From Acidobacteriota bacterium (GTDB lineage Bacteria > Acidobacteriota > Vicinamibacteria > Vicinamibacterales > JAFNAJ01), in NCBI GenBank assembly GCA_023384575.1, contig JAHDVP010000007.1, forward strand, positions 44,742 to 108,741: a stretch of DNA of 64,000 bases, read 5' to 3'. This document shows positions 15,720 through 24,122 of this stretch, one piece after another. The translations under genes were made by a program, and so were the position numbers. The notes under the pieces are model-generated. The model worked only from the letters and a program-made list of their open reading frames with translations, searched no databases and had not been told where the DNA came from. Every line of letters starts with the position of its first letter. Within the stretch, counting starts at the first letter, position 1.

Positions 15720-17228
15720 TCAGGCCGCGGGGACCTGCAACTCCGGCATGGGCGCCGCGGCGAACAGCCGCCGGCAGGGCCGGGCGAGCCACCTGGCGAT
15801 GCGCGCGGAGCGGGCTGCGCGCGCCGAGTCGGTCGCGATGCCCGTATTCGCGTACATCTGCCGATAGAGCTTCGAGATCAGAAGGAACGCGAGGCGACCG
15901 CGCAGAGACTTGACGACGCTCGCGCGCGCCCAGATGCGTTGGATCGAGTAGAACCGGTCCCACACCGCCTGCGTCCGCTGGCGGATGTCGTCGGGCGACA
16001 TCACGGGATGGGGCGTGTAGACCTTCGGGCGCCGTTCCTGCGGGATCAACCAGTGCCGGGCGAGCGGCACGCCGTCGATCTCGACCGCGCTGTCCTTCGC
16101 CTCGTGCTCCCAGCGCTCGAAGTCGACCGTGCCGGGAAACGGTGTGAGCATGACGAACTGCGCGAAGGTGAGGTCCGCGCGTTCGGCGAGCTCCGCCGTG
16201 GCGTCGAAAGTGGCGGGCCGATCGCTCGGCAGGCCGAAGATGAACGAGCCCAGCACGTGCACGCCGTGGCGCTTGAACGTGCGGAGACGCTCCACGAGCT
16301 CCTCACCCGCGAGGTTGAAGCCCTTGTAGACGTCCTTCAGGCCCTCGGGAGTCACGGCCTCGACGCCGACGAGCGCGCCGAGGATGCGCGCCCGGCGCAT
16401 CGCATCGAGGAAGGCGGGGTCTTCCGCCGCCTCCATCGTGATCTGCGTGTAGAAGACGAGATCCGCCGGCAGGCGCGAGAGGCGCTCCATGAGGGCGAAC
16501 CGCTCGGCGCGCAGGGCCTCGAGCTCGCGGAGGCGGGTCTTGTCGGCGCGGCGGTCGGCCTGCGCGAGGTCGGCGAGCGTCACGGGGTAGAAGTTGTCGT
16601 CGGCGAGGGCGATGAAGCGGAATCCACGGCGCCGCAACTCGACGACCTCCTCGACCACCGCGTCGACGCCACGCTGCCTCGGCGCCTGGCCGTCGGTACG
16701 CCACACCGAGCAGAACGAGCAGTGCTTCGGACAGCCCCGCACCGTCTGCACGGATGCCCACATGTAGCGGTTGGGCGGCAGCAGATCCCAGCGGGCCTGC
16801 ACGAATCGATCGCCGGGCACGCGCCCCGCGTCGTAGAGGCGCTGGGGCTCGCGGCGAACACAGTCGTTGACGACGCTCGCCCAGATGAGATCGCCATCGC
16901 CCTTGACGACCGCGTGGGCCCCGCCGAGCTCGTGGGCCTCTTCGGGGAACAGCGTGGCATGGATGCCGCCGAAGACGACCCACGCGCCGCGCTGACGCGC
17001 GAGGCGGCCGACCTCGTAGCCGCGAAGCGCATTGCCGGTGTGAATCCCGATGCCGACGACGTCACCGGGCTGGATGGCGGCGGGGTCGAGCAGCTCGAGC
17101 GTCTCGTCCCACAGCAGCGGGTCGCCCCACTCCCGAGGCGTGGCGGCGGCCAGCACGTACAACCACCGGGGCGTGATCACGGCGATGCCGAAGGAAACGT
17201 GGCTGGGGTTCACGAGGTGCACGTGCAT
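15720..17228 (-). CDS. B12-binding-domain radical SAM protein
   Basis: 502 residues from ATG 17228 (MHVHLVNPSHVSF), with GGAGAG eight bases upstream. The frame is open further upstream but without protein-like sequence. Residues about 1-140 form a cobalamin-binding-like Rossmann domain (GDVVGIGIHTGNALRGYEVG, WVVFGGIHATLFPEEA). The radical SAM domain has the 4Fe-4S cluster motif RGCPKHCSFC with C166, C170 and C173, then DDNFYP, TQITMEAAEDPAFLDAMRRA and FIFGLPSD. A C-terminal helical part of about 100 residues is basic. Relatives include P-methylases, hopanoid-modifying enzymes (HpnJ, HpnP type) and B12-dependent methylases. The substrate cannot be told from the window, since no biosynthetic genes lie beside it. 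Confidence 0.85.
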   Translation of the reverse strand: MHVHLVNPSHVSFGIAVITPRWLYVLAAATPREWGDPLLWDETLELLDPAAIQPGDVVGIGIHTGNALRGYEVGRLARQRGAWVVFGGIHATLFPEEAHELGGAHAVVKGDGDLIWASVVNDCVRREPQRLYDAGRVPGDRFVQARWDLLPPNRYMWASVQTVRGCPKHCSFCSVWRTDGQAPRQRGVDAVVEEVVELRRRGFRFIALADDNFYPVTLADLAQADRRADKTRLRELEALRAERFALMERLSRLPADLVFYTQITMEAAEDPAFLDAMRRARILGALVGVEAVTPEGLKDVYKGFNLAGEELVERLRTFKRHGVHVLGSFIFGLPSDRPATFDATAELAERADLTFAQFVMLTPFPGTVDFERWEHEAKDSAVEIDGVPLARHWLIPQERRPKVYTPHPVMSPDDIRQRTQAVWDRFYSIQRIWARASVVKSLRGRLAFLLISKLYRQMYANTGIATDSARAARSARIARWLARPCRRLFAAAPMPELQVPAA

Positions 17229-17320
17229 GCGGAATCTCTCCACGAACGATTCGCCTCTGGCCGATACCGGCCGGCGAGAACTCTGGGTGACCGCAGCACG
17301 CACGCTGCGGCGATCCTCCA

Positions 17321-18733
17321 TCACTGCCTTGCCGTCCTCCGAGCGAACGCGCCTGCGAGGCCGCGGCCCGCCCTCGCGAAGAACCCGCCCGTGGCGAGGC
17401 CGCCCTGCTTCGACGCGTCACCGATGGCGCTCCCTGCCGCGGCGACCCGCTGCCAGGGGCCCGGCTCGTCCGCCGGCAGGCCGGCCGTCGCCGACACGAA
17501 CGGCGGCTGGCCCTGTACGGCGACCACCTGCCGGGCCGCGAGCGGCCGATGGTCGGACGGCGTCACAACGGGCTCTCCGGCCGCATCCGAAACCGGCCAC
17601 GAGCGACGCGCTGGCTCCGCGGCGTCGTTCGGCCTCCGGGCCATCGGTCGCGGGCGCGCGTCGCGCGGCGCTGCGATGCCGTCGGCGGCGGCAGGGACCG
17701 CCATCAGCGTGGCGTCGGCCACGGCAGGCGGTCGAGCGGCCACGCGCGGGAGAGCGGAGGCGAGATCGCGGAACACCACGACCGGCTCCAGTCCCGCCAG
17801 GACGGTCGCCGCCACCGCCACCACGAGCCCGCCGGCCGCCGTCGCAGCGAGGCGCGGACGGCGACCGGGGCGATGCGTGCCGTCCACGAGCCTCTGCACG
17901 CGCCGGAGGAGCGTGCGGCCTGCGCGGGTCGCCCCGGGGGCGAGGCCGGGCGGGTGCGACACGCCAGCGGGCGGCAGGCACACCGTGGCGGCAACGTCCA
18001 CCAGGCACCTGGCGTAGCGTCGCGGGGCGTTCGTGTACGCGACGACCCACTCGTCGCACGCCGCCTCGCGTTCGAAGTCGAGCTGCCGGCAGATCCAATG
18101 CACCGCCGGGTGCGGCGCGGCCACGGCGCCGAGTACGGCCTGGGCGAGCTGCCACCAGTCGTCGCGCCTGGCGAGGTGACCGTATTCGTGCATCACGATC
18201 TGGTCCAGCTCGTCGTCGGACAGCGACTCGACGAGCGAGTCAGGCAACAGCACGGTGGCGCGTCCGAGCCCGAGTGCACACGGGACCGCGACCCGCGATG
18301 AGACGCGAAGCGCGACCGCGCGGCCATCCGGCGGACGCGCGGTCCAGAGGGGAAGACGCGCGGCGCGCTCGCGGGCGATCGGCGTCGAGTCCCGCCGGAG
18401 GCGACCGATGGCGACGACGTCGCGGGCGACCCTCGCGAGCAGGACCAGGGCGACCGCGATCCAGAGTACCAGGGCGAGCCCGACGAGCAGCGAGGGGGGC
18501 GAGGGAACGATCATCGTTGGCGGCGCGGTCACGAGGATCGGCACCATGCCGGTCGGCTCGCCGCTGGTCGAGAGCGCCACCCTGGCCAGCGGCAGCAGGA
18601 CGACCGCGCCGAGCACCGCTCCCCAGAGCAGGTGACGCGTGGCGGCACCCAGGCGACCGGCCGCGTTGAGACCGAGCGCGGCGACGGCAGCCAGCAGACA
18701 GCCCTGCCACATCCAGTCGGCGAACCAGCTCAC
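17321..18733 (-). CDS. M56-family (BlaR1-like) membrane metallopeptidase
   Basis: 470 residues from GTG 18733, which overlaps the blaI stop (GTGA) with GGAGA just upstream. It has three N-terminal membrane helices (about 9-25, 33-55, 80-105), a cytosolic zinc-protease loop and one more helix near 265-295. Zinc site: HEYGH with H182, E183 and H186, and third ligand E223 in EREAACDEW. In BlaR1/MecR1 this protease is activated by a sensor domain and leads to loss of the BlaI repressor. Here the region after the last helix is about 170 residues, rich in Ala, Pro and Arg, and has no penicillin-binding motif, so the signal is unknown and need not be a beta-lactam. Confidence 0.88.
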   Translation of the reverse strand: MSWFADWMWQGCLLAAVAALGLNAAGRLGAATRHLLWGAVLGAVVLLPLARVALSTSGEPTGMVPILVTAPPTMIVPSPPSLLVGLALVLWIAVALVLLARVARDVVAIGRLRRDSTPIARERAARLPLWTARPPDGRAVALRVSSRVAVPCALGLGRATVLLPDSLVESLSDDELDQIVMHEYGHLARRDDWWQLAQAVLGAVAAPHPAVHWICRQLDFEREAACDEWVVAYTNAPRRYARCLVDVAATVCLPPAGVSHPPGLAPGATRAGRTLLRRVQRLVDGTHRPGRRPRLAATAAGGLVVAVAATVLAGLEPVVVFRDLASALPRVAARPPAVADATLMAVPAAADGIAAPRDARPRPMARRPNDAAEPARRSWPVSDAAGEPVVTPSDHRPLAARQVVAVQGQPPFVSATAGLPADEPGPWQRVAAAGSAIGDASKQGGLATGGFFARAGRGLAGAFARRTARQ

Positions 18734-19143
18734 TCTCCGCTCTCCTTCCGCCTGCCCCCGCGCGGCGGCGCAGGCGCGTCGACGAGGGCGCGCGCCTTGT
18801 CGAGCTCGGCGCGGCCAATCGTCCCGCGTTCGATCAGGTTCGCCACGAGCAACTCCGGCGAGTTGTCGAAGAAGCGCTGCAGCAGCGACGAGAGGGCCGT
18901 CTGGCGGGCCTCGGCCCGATCGACCAGCGGCACGTACGCGAACGCGCGTCCGGCCTTCTCGTGCCTCACGTACCCCTTCTCCTCCAGGATGCCGAGCATC
19001 GTCAGCACGGTGTTGTAGGCGGGTTTGCGGGGGAGGACGATGGCGTCGACCACCTCGGCCACGGTGGCCCGGCCGCGCTCCCACAGCACGCGCATGATTC
19101 GCAACTCGCCGTCGGTGAACACCGTCGACCGTCGTCTGGCCAT
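18730..19143 (-). CDS. BlaI/MecI/CopY-family transcriptional repressor
   Basis: 137 residues with the family hallmark near the N-terminus: FTDGELRIMRVLWERGRATVAEVVDAI, a winged helix-turn-helix, then KPAYNTVLTMLGILEEKGYV. The C-terminal part (about 80-125) is the dimerisation region containing the usual site where M56 proteases act. It is likely to repress its own operon with the M56 gene. The promoter (19199-19227) has two inverted-repeat operators, one overlapping upstream and one between the promoter and the start. GAGGAGGA lies about 14 bases before the ATG, a long spacing. An internal start is possible but would cut the domain. Confidence 0.93.
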   Translation of the reverse strand: MARRRSTVFTDGELRIMRVLWERGRATVAEVVDAIVLPRKPAYNTVLTMLGILEEKGYVRHEKAGRAFAYVPLVDRAEARQTALSSLLQRFFDNSPELLVANLIERGTIGRAELDKARALVDAPAPPRGGRRKESGE

Positions 19144-19171
19144 GTCGATCTCGTGAGTCCTCCTCGAGGAA

Positions 19172-19189
19172 CTCCTAATTTATTAGGAG
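19172..19189. promoter_or_regulatory. BlaI operator, downstream copy
   Basis: CTCCTAAT-TT-ATTAGGAG is a perfect 18-base inverted repeat, with core CTAATTTATTAG at 19175-19186. It lies between the predicted -10 box and the blaI start, where bound repressor would block initiation. Its core has the same CTAA-4-TTAG form as the copy at 19229. Confidence 0.7.
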
Positions 19190-19198
19190 CACACCACG

Positions 19199-19227
19199 AC
19201 ACTACGCCTGCGTCGGCCGCTTGTCAA
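19199..19227 (-). promoter_or_regulatory. Sigma70-type promoter of blaI-M56 operon
   Basis: On the minus strand a consensus -35 TTGACA (19227-19222) is followed by a 17-base spacer and a weak -10 TAGTGT (19204-19199). The BlaI operators flank it, one abutting the -35 box and one just downstream of the -10. The leader before the ATG at 19143 would be about 50 bases. Confidence 0.65.
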
Positions 19228-19228
19228 A

Positions 19229-19240
19229 CTAATTCTTTAG
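19229..19240. promoter_or_regulatory. BlaI operator, upstream copy
   Basis: CTAA-TTCT-TTAG, an inverted repeat whose edge is one base from the -35 box of the blaI promoter. Its centre lies 54 bases from that of the operator at 19175-19186, about five helical turns, which would suit co-operative binding by BlaI dimers. Confidence 0.55.
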
Positions 19241-19287
19241 GTCATGGCCTTGGGGCAGCCGGGCCGGTGGCCGGCCGCCGCTGTGCG

Positions 19288-20520
19288 TCAGATGCGCCCT
19301 CGTACCCGCACGCGGTCGGCGTAGAAGTCGAGCGTGGCGTTCGCGATGCTCGTCCAGCTGAACTGCTGTTCGACGCGCTCGCGCGCGCGGCGGGCCATCT
19401 GGAGGCGCAGGCTGGGATCGTCGAGCAGGATGTTCACGGCGGCCCCGAGGTCGCGCGAGAACTGCTCCGGGTGCCGGGGCTGGACCTCGTCGGCGCTGAT
19501 GACCTCGGGCGCGACGAGCAGGCCGGTCTCGCCGTGCTCGACGACCTCGGGGATGCCGCCCACGGCCGACGCCACGACGGGGGTTTCGCACGCCATGGCC
19601 TCGAGGTTGATGATGCCGAACGGCTCGTAGATCGACGGGCAGACGAAGATGGCCGCATGGGTGTAGAGCGTGATCACCTGCTCGCGCGGCAGCATCTCGG
19701 CGATCCAGAGCACGGGATTGCGGCTCTGGGCCTTCGCCCGTTCGACCGCTTCGCCCATCTCGGCCGCGATCTCCGGTGTGTCGGGCGCGCCGGCGCAGAG
19801 GACGACCTGCGTGCCCGCGTGGAAGTAGCGGATCGCGTTCACGAGGTGGATGATGCCCTTCTGTCTCGTGATGCGGCCGACGAACAGCACGTAGGGCACC
19901 TCGGGGTCGATGCCGAGCGAGGCGAGGACGGCGAGATCGGGCGTCGGCCGGTACTGGTCGAGGTCGATCCCGTTGTGGATGACGCGGATGCGCTCCGGCG
20001 GCACACCATAGAGCGATTGCACGTCGTGCTTCATGGCCTCGGAGACGGCCACGACGCCATCCGCGGTCTGGTAGGCCGTGCGCTCGACCCAGGTCGAGGC
20101 GTGATAGGCCGTGCCGAGCTGTTCCACCTTCCACGGCCGGTGCGGCTCGAGCGAGTGGGTGGTGAGCACGAGCGGCACCCCCTGCAGCTGCTTCACCAGA
20201 CAGCCCGCGAAGTGGGTGTACCACGTGTGGCAGTGCACGATGTCGACGTCGGCGAGCCGGCCGCTCATCACGAGGTTCTGGGCAAGCGTCGCGAAGAACT
20301 TCGCGTGGCGCCCGTCGCGCGCCGGCAGGTCGACGGGCGGTTCGACGCCCTCGACGCTGAGCGGCGGCTCGCTCACGCGCTGGTCGCCGAAGCACAGCAC
20401 CTGGACCTCGTGAACGCCATCGTGCACGCGGGCGAGCTCCCTGGTCAGATACTCGACGTGCACCCCGGCCCCGCCGTACGTGTAGGGTGGATACTCGTTC
20501 GTGAGGATGGCGATTCTCAT
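19288..20520 (-). CDS. GT4 glycogen synthase, GlgM-like (actinobacterial type)
   Basis: 410 residues from ATG 20520. A GTG two codons upstream (20526) is also possible, and no strong ribosome binding site is seen. The protein is a GT-B-fold retaining glucosyltransferase. It has the N-terminal nucleotide-sugar loop YPPYTYGGAGVHVEYL, the internal VHCHTWYTHF, the hinge RVIHNGIDLDQYRP, VGRITRQKG and the C-terminal donor motif SIYEPFGIINLEA with the conserved Glu. This pattern belongs to the group annotated as glycogen synthase of the Corynebacterium family, some members of which make maltose-1-phosphate (GlgM). It acts in the cytoplasm in alpha-glucan storage. No other glycogen gene is adjacent. 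Confidence 0.85.
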   Translation of the reverse strand: MRIAILTNEYPPYTYGGAGVHVEYLTRELARVHDGVHEVQVLCFGDQRVSEPPLSVEGVEPPVDLPARDGRHAKFFATLAQNLVMSGRLADVDIVHCHTWYTHFAGCLVKQLQGVPLVLTTHSLEPHRPWKVEQLGTAYHASTWVERTAYQTADGVVAVSEAMKHDVQSLYGVPPERIRVIHNGIDLDQYRPTPDLAVLASLGIDPEVPYVLFVGRITRQKGIIHLVNAIRYFHAGTQVVLCAGAPDTPEIAAEMGEAVERAKAQSRNPVLWIAEMLPREQVITLYTHAAIFVCPSIYEPFGIINLEAMACETPVVASAVGGIPEVVEHGETGLLVAPEVISADEVQPRHPEQFSRDLGAAVNILLDDPSLRLQMARRARERVEQQFSWTSIANATLDFYADRVRVRGRI

Positions 20521-20566
20521 CGCCACGAGACGCTATCACACCTCTGCGGCGGCCGCGCGGGCCGCC

Positions 20567-23500
20567 TCACCCGGTGCCGAGCACCTCGCGCACCTTCGTC
20601 GCCAGGGCCTCGCGCGAGAAGGGCTTCTGGAGGAAGTGCACACCGGGGTCGAGCACACCCTGGTGCGCGATGACGTTGGCCGTGTAGCCGGACACGAACA
20701 GGCACTTGAGCGACGGTCGCAACCCGGTCAGGCGCTGCCAGAGATCGCGTCCGCTCGTCTGCGGCATGATGACGTCGGTGATGAGCAGGTCGATGTCGCC
20801 GGCGTACGTCTCGACCAGACTCACCGCTTCCGCCGCGCTCGCAGCCGGCAGCACGGTGTAGCCCAGCTGCTCGAGCATCTTCGTGCCGAGCTTCAGCAGC
20901 GCGGCTTCGTCTTCGACGAACAGCACGGTCTCCGTGCCGGTCCGGGGCCCGACCTCGAGCCGCGGGGCCGGCGCCTGCGCCGGGGCCGCGACGTGGTGCG
21001 GCAGGTACACCCTGAACGTCGTGCCGTGACCGGGCTCGCTGTAGACGTTGATGAAGCCGTGGTTCTGCGAGACGATGCCGTAGACGGTCGCGAGGCCGAG
21101 GCCGGTGCCCTGTCCTGGCGGCTTGGTCGTGAAGAACGGCTCGAACAGCCTCGCTTTCGTCGCCTCGTCCATGCCGCACCCGTCGTCGCTCACCGCGAGC
21201 AGCACGTACTGTCCGGGACTGAAGCCCTGGTGCGTCTGGCAGTACCGCTCGTCGAATTCGGCGGTCCCCGTCTCGATCGTGATGCGGCCGACGCCTGCGA
21301 TCGCGTCGCGGGCGTTGACGACGAGGTTCGCGAGCACCTGGTCGACCTGGCTCGGGTCGATCGAAACGGGCCAGATCGCCGAGGCCGGCCTGAAGAGCAG
21401 GTCGATGTCTTCGCCAATCAGGCGTCCGAGCATCTTGAGGAGGTGGGCGATGGTCTCGTTCAGGTCGAGGACCTGCGGGGAGATCGTCTGCTTCCGCGCA
21501 AACGCCAGCAGCTGTCGCGTGAGGTCGGCCGACCGCGACGCGGCGGTGCGGATCTCGTTGAGATCGGCCCGCATGGGGCTCGTCGGGTCGGCGTCCTCGA
21601 GCAGGAGGTCGGCGTAGCCGAGAATGGTCTGCAGCATGTTGTTGAAGTCGTGCGCGACGCCACCCGCCAGGCGACCGATCGACTCCATGCGCTGGGCTTG
21701 CCGAAGCTGGTCCTCGAGCCTGCGACGTTCCTCCTCGGCGAGTTTGCGTTCGGTGATGACCTCGGAGAAGAGCACCAGCCCTCCCACCTCTCGCGTCGCC
21801 TCGAACCACGGCCGGATCTCCCAGCGCACCCAGTCGGTGCGGCCGTCGGCTCTGACGAACGCGTCTTCCTCGGCGCGCTCGATGGCCCCGGCGAGGCAAC
21901 GGCGATGAGCGGCTCGCCACCGCTCGGGAATCTCGGGGAAGACCTCGTAGTGCGACCGGCCCGTGACGTCCTGGTCGGGCAGGCCGTAGTCGGTGAGGTA
22001 CCGGCGGCTGACCGCCAGGTAGCGCATGTCGTGGTCGAGCATCGCGATGGCGGCCGGCGCGTGTTCGACGAACAGGCGGAGCCGGTGCTCGCTTTCGCGC
22101 AGGGCGTCTTCGGCCTGGCGCCGGGCGGTGATGTCGGTGTGGGTGCCGAGCATGCGCCTGGGCCGGCCCTCGGCGTCGTATTCCACGATCCGGCCGAGCG
22201 ACAGGATCCATTTCCAGTCACCCTGCCGCGTGCGTTGCCGGAACTCGACCCGGTACTCGTCGCGTCGGCCGGCGATGTAATCCTCGTAGGCACGTGACAC
22301 CGGCTCGTGGTCGTCGGGATGGAGCCGTTCGCGCCATCTCGCGTTGGTCTCGACGAACTCGCCGGGGTCGTATCCGAGCATGCGGGCGTACTCGGGGCTG
22401 ACCTCGGCGTCGCCGGTCTGCACGTCGAGGTCGTAGAGACCCTGATTGGCGGCCCGGAGGGCGAGCCGCAGTTGCGCCTCCTGCCTGGCGAGCGCCCGGC
22501 GGGCGGCGCGATCGGCGGTCTGGTCGCTGAACACCAGCACCACGCCGAGCACGGTCCCGTCTTCGCCGCGGATGGGTGCGGCGCTCGCGCCGACAGGCCG
22601 CTCCGTGCCGTCCCGCGCAACGAGCAGCGCGTGGCCGGCAGGGCCGACGACGGCGCCGTCCCGCAGCACGCGGCTCACCGGGCCCTCCACCGCGGCATGA
22701 CCCTCTTCGTCGACGATGCGGAAAACCTCGCCGCAGGGTCGGCCGCGCGCGTCCGCCTCGCTCCAGCCGGTCAGCTGCTCCGCCGCCCGGTTCATCCGCG
22801 TCACCCGCCCGTCGTTGTCGCAGGCGATCACGGCATCGCCGATGCTGTAGAGCGTGATGCGGAACTCCTCCGCCGCTTCGCGCCGGTTCCGCTCCGATTC
22901 GTACAGCGAGCGGTAGAGCGCGGTCCGTTTCAGGCGCGACACGTAGGCCGTCGCGGTCGTCGCCAGCAGAATCAACGACAGCACGACCACGCTCGTCGCG
23001 CCGGCCCGATACCGGGCCTCGGCGAGCATCTCCTCGCGATCGATCTTGGCCACGTGGAACCAGGGCGAATCGGGAACGGCGCGGACGTCGGCCAGCACGT
23101 CGACGCCGCGGTAGTCCTGCCCGGAGACGACGCCGCGCGCCCCCAGCGCCGCCCGAACCGCGGGGCGCGATGTCTCGTCCAGGCCGTACCGCTTCGAGAG
23201 CGCGGCCCCGGGCAGGTGCTTCAGGCGGCTCGCAACGGCAACGGCCTCGCCGTCCACCTGGACCAGGTACGCCTCGGCGCTGGGGCTGGGGAGGGGCCAC
23301 GATTCGACGAGCGGAAAGAGCACCGCCTCGGTGTCGCTTCGCTGCACCAGCAGCGCGACGAGCTCGCGGGCGTCATCAAACACCGGAGCCACCGCGTCGA
23401 GGAGGACGCGACCGTCCGGTGCCCGGTACAGCTCGGTGAGGACCGGCGCACGGCCTGCAGCGGCCCGCGCCGCCGCCGCACGCGTCTCCGCGCCGACGAA

Positions 23501-23899
23501 GGCGCCCTCGCTCACGCTCGACAGCACCAACGCTCCGTCGGGGTCGAGCAGCAAGGCATCGGCGAAGCCGTACTCGCGCTCCAGGGTCAGGCGGGTGAGC
23601 CATTCCGCACGCTGTTCGGCGCCAAACCCGGATCGGCTCCAGCTCGCAAGCGACCGGCGGAAGAACGGGCTGTCGGTCGGCCGACGGACATCGGCCAACC
23701 GCTCGTTCCGCCATGCGGCGACTTGCGCGGCCTTCAGCTCGCCGATGGCCGAGAGGGCCTGGCGCTTCTCCTCGCGCAGGTCGTTTGCCTCGACGGCATA
23801 GTACCAATACCCTCCGGCGGCGACGCCGAGGGCGACGAGCGCGACGAGCCACACGCGGGCCGACCGGCCCCTCTCGACCTCCGCGTGCTGCTGGCGCAT
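20567..23899 (-). CDS. Hybrid sensor histidine kinase with three PAS domains and receiver
   Basis: 1110 residues. A first membrane helix (about 16-34) and a second (about 302-320) enclose a periplasmic sensor of about 265 residues that looks like a double-Cache domain. Three PAS/PAC units follow at about 343-465, 475-592 and 602-718. The DHp helix has the phospho-accepting His in GGVAHDFNNML (H750), and the ATPase domain has the N-box around N862, DDGCGMD and the G-box GQGTGLGLATV. A C-terminal receiver domain carries D1042 in LITDVIMP and the Lys in FLQKPF. The kinase group (AHDFNN) is typical of hybrid kinases whose receiver passes phosphate within the same protein. No partner regulator lies beside it. 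GGAGAG precedes the ATG. Confidence 0.93.
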   Translation of the reverse strand: MRQQHAEVERGRSARVWLVALVALGVAAGGYWYYAVEANDLREEKRQALSAIGELKAAQVAAWRNERLADVRRPTDSPFFRRSLASWSRSGFGAEQRAEWLTRLTLEREYGFADALLLDPDGALVLSSVSEGAFVGAETRAAAARAAAGRAPVLTELYRAPDGRVLLDAVAPVFDDARELVALLVQRSDTEAVLFPLVESWPLPSPSAEAYLVQVDGEAVAVASRLKHLPGAALSKRYGLDETSRPAVRAALGARGVVSGQDYRGVDVLADVRAVPDSPWFHVAKIDREEMLAEARYRAGATSVVVLSLILLATTATAYVSRLKRTALYRSLYESERNRREAAEEFRITLYSIGDAVIACDNDGRVTRMNRAAEQLTGWSEADARGRPCGEVFRIVDEEGHAAVEGPVSRVLRDGAVVGPAGHALLVARDGTERPVGASAAPIRGEDGTVLGVVLVFSDQTADRAARRALARQEAQLRLALRAANQGLYDLDVQTGDAEVSPEYARMLGYDPGEFVETNARWRERLHPDDHEPVSRAYEDYIAGRRDEYRVEFRQRTRQGDWKWILSLGRIVEYDAEGRPRRMLGTHTDITARRQAEDALRESEHRLRLFVEHAPAAIAMLDHDMRYLAVSRRYLTDYGLPDQDVTGRSHYEVFPEIPERWRAAHRRCLAGAIERAEEDAFVRADGRTDWVRWEIRPWFEATREVGGLVLFSEVITERKLAEEERRRLEDQLRQAQRMESIGRLAGGVAHDFNNMLQTILGYADLLLEDADPTSPMRADLNEIRTAASRSADLTRQLLAFARKQTISPQVLDLNETIAHLLKMLGRLIGEDIDLLFRPASAIWPVSIDPSQVDQVLANLVVNARDAIAGVGRITIETGTAEFDERYCQTHQGFSPGQYVLLAVSDDGCGMDEATKARLFEPFFTTKPPGQGTGLGLATVYGIVSQNHGFINVYSEPGHGTTFRVYLPHHVAAPAQAPAPRLEVGPRTGTETVLFVEDEAALLKLGTKMLEQLGYTVLPAASAAEAVSLVETYAGDIDLLITDVIMPQTSGRDLWQRLTGLRPSLKCLFVSGYTANVIAHQGVLDPGVHFLQKPFSREALATKVREVLGTG

Positions 23900-24122
23900 C
23901 CCCGGTTCTCTCCAGTGAATCCAGCCGTCTTCTGTCTTATCGGCACCGCGCCCGCAGTCCGCGACTCGCCGTGACGGCGCGCCGGCCCCCGGTCACGGCA
24001 CGGGGCGGACGGACCTGGAGGGCGTCCGGCCGTGGGCCGGCTCAAGCATGTCGCGAAGGCGTCGGCCCGCACAAGGGGCGAACGGCTGAACCGACGGCCC
24101 CGGCCTTCCGTCTCATCGCCCG

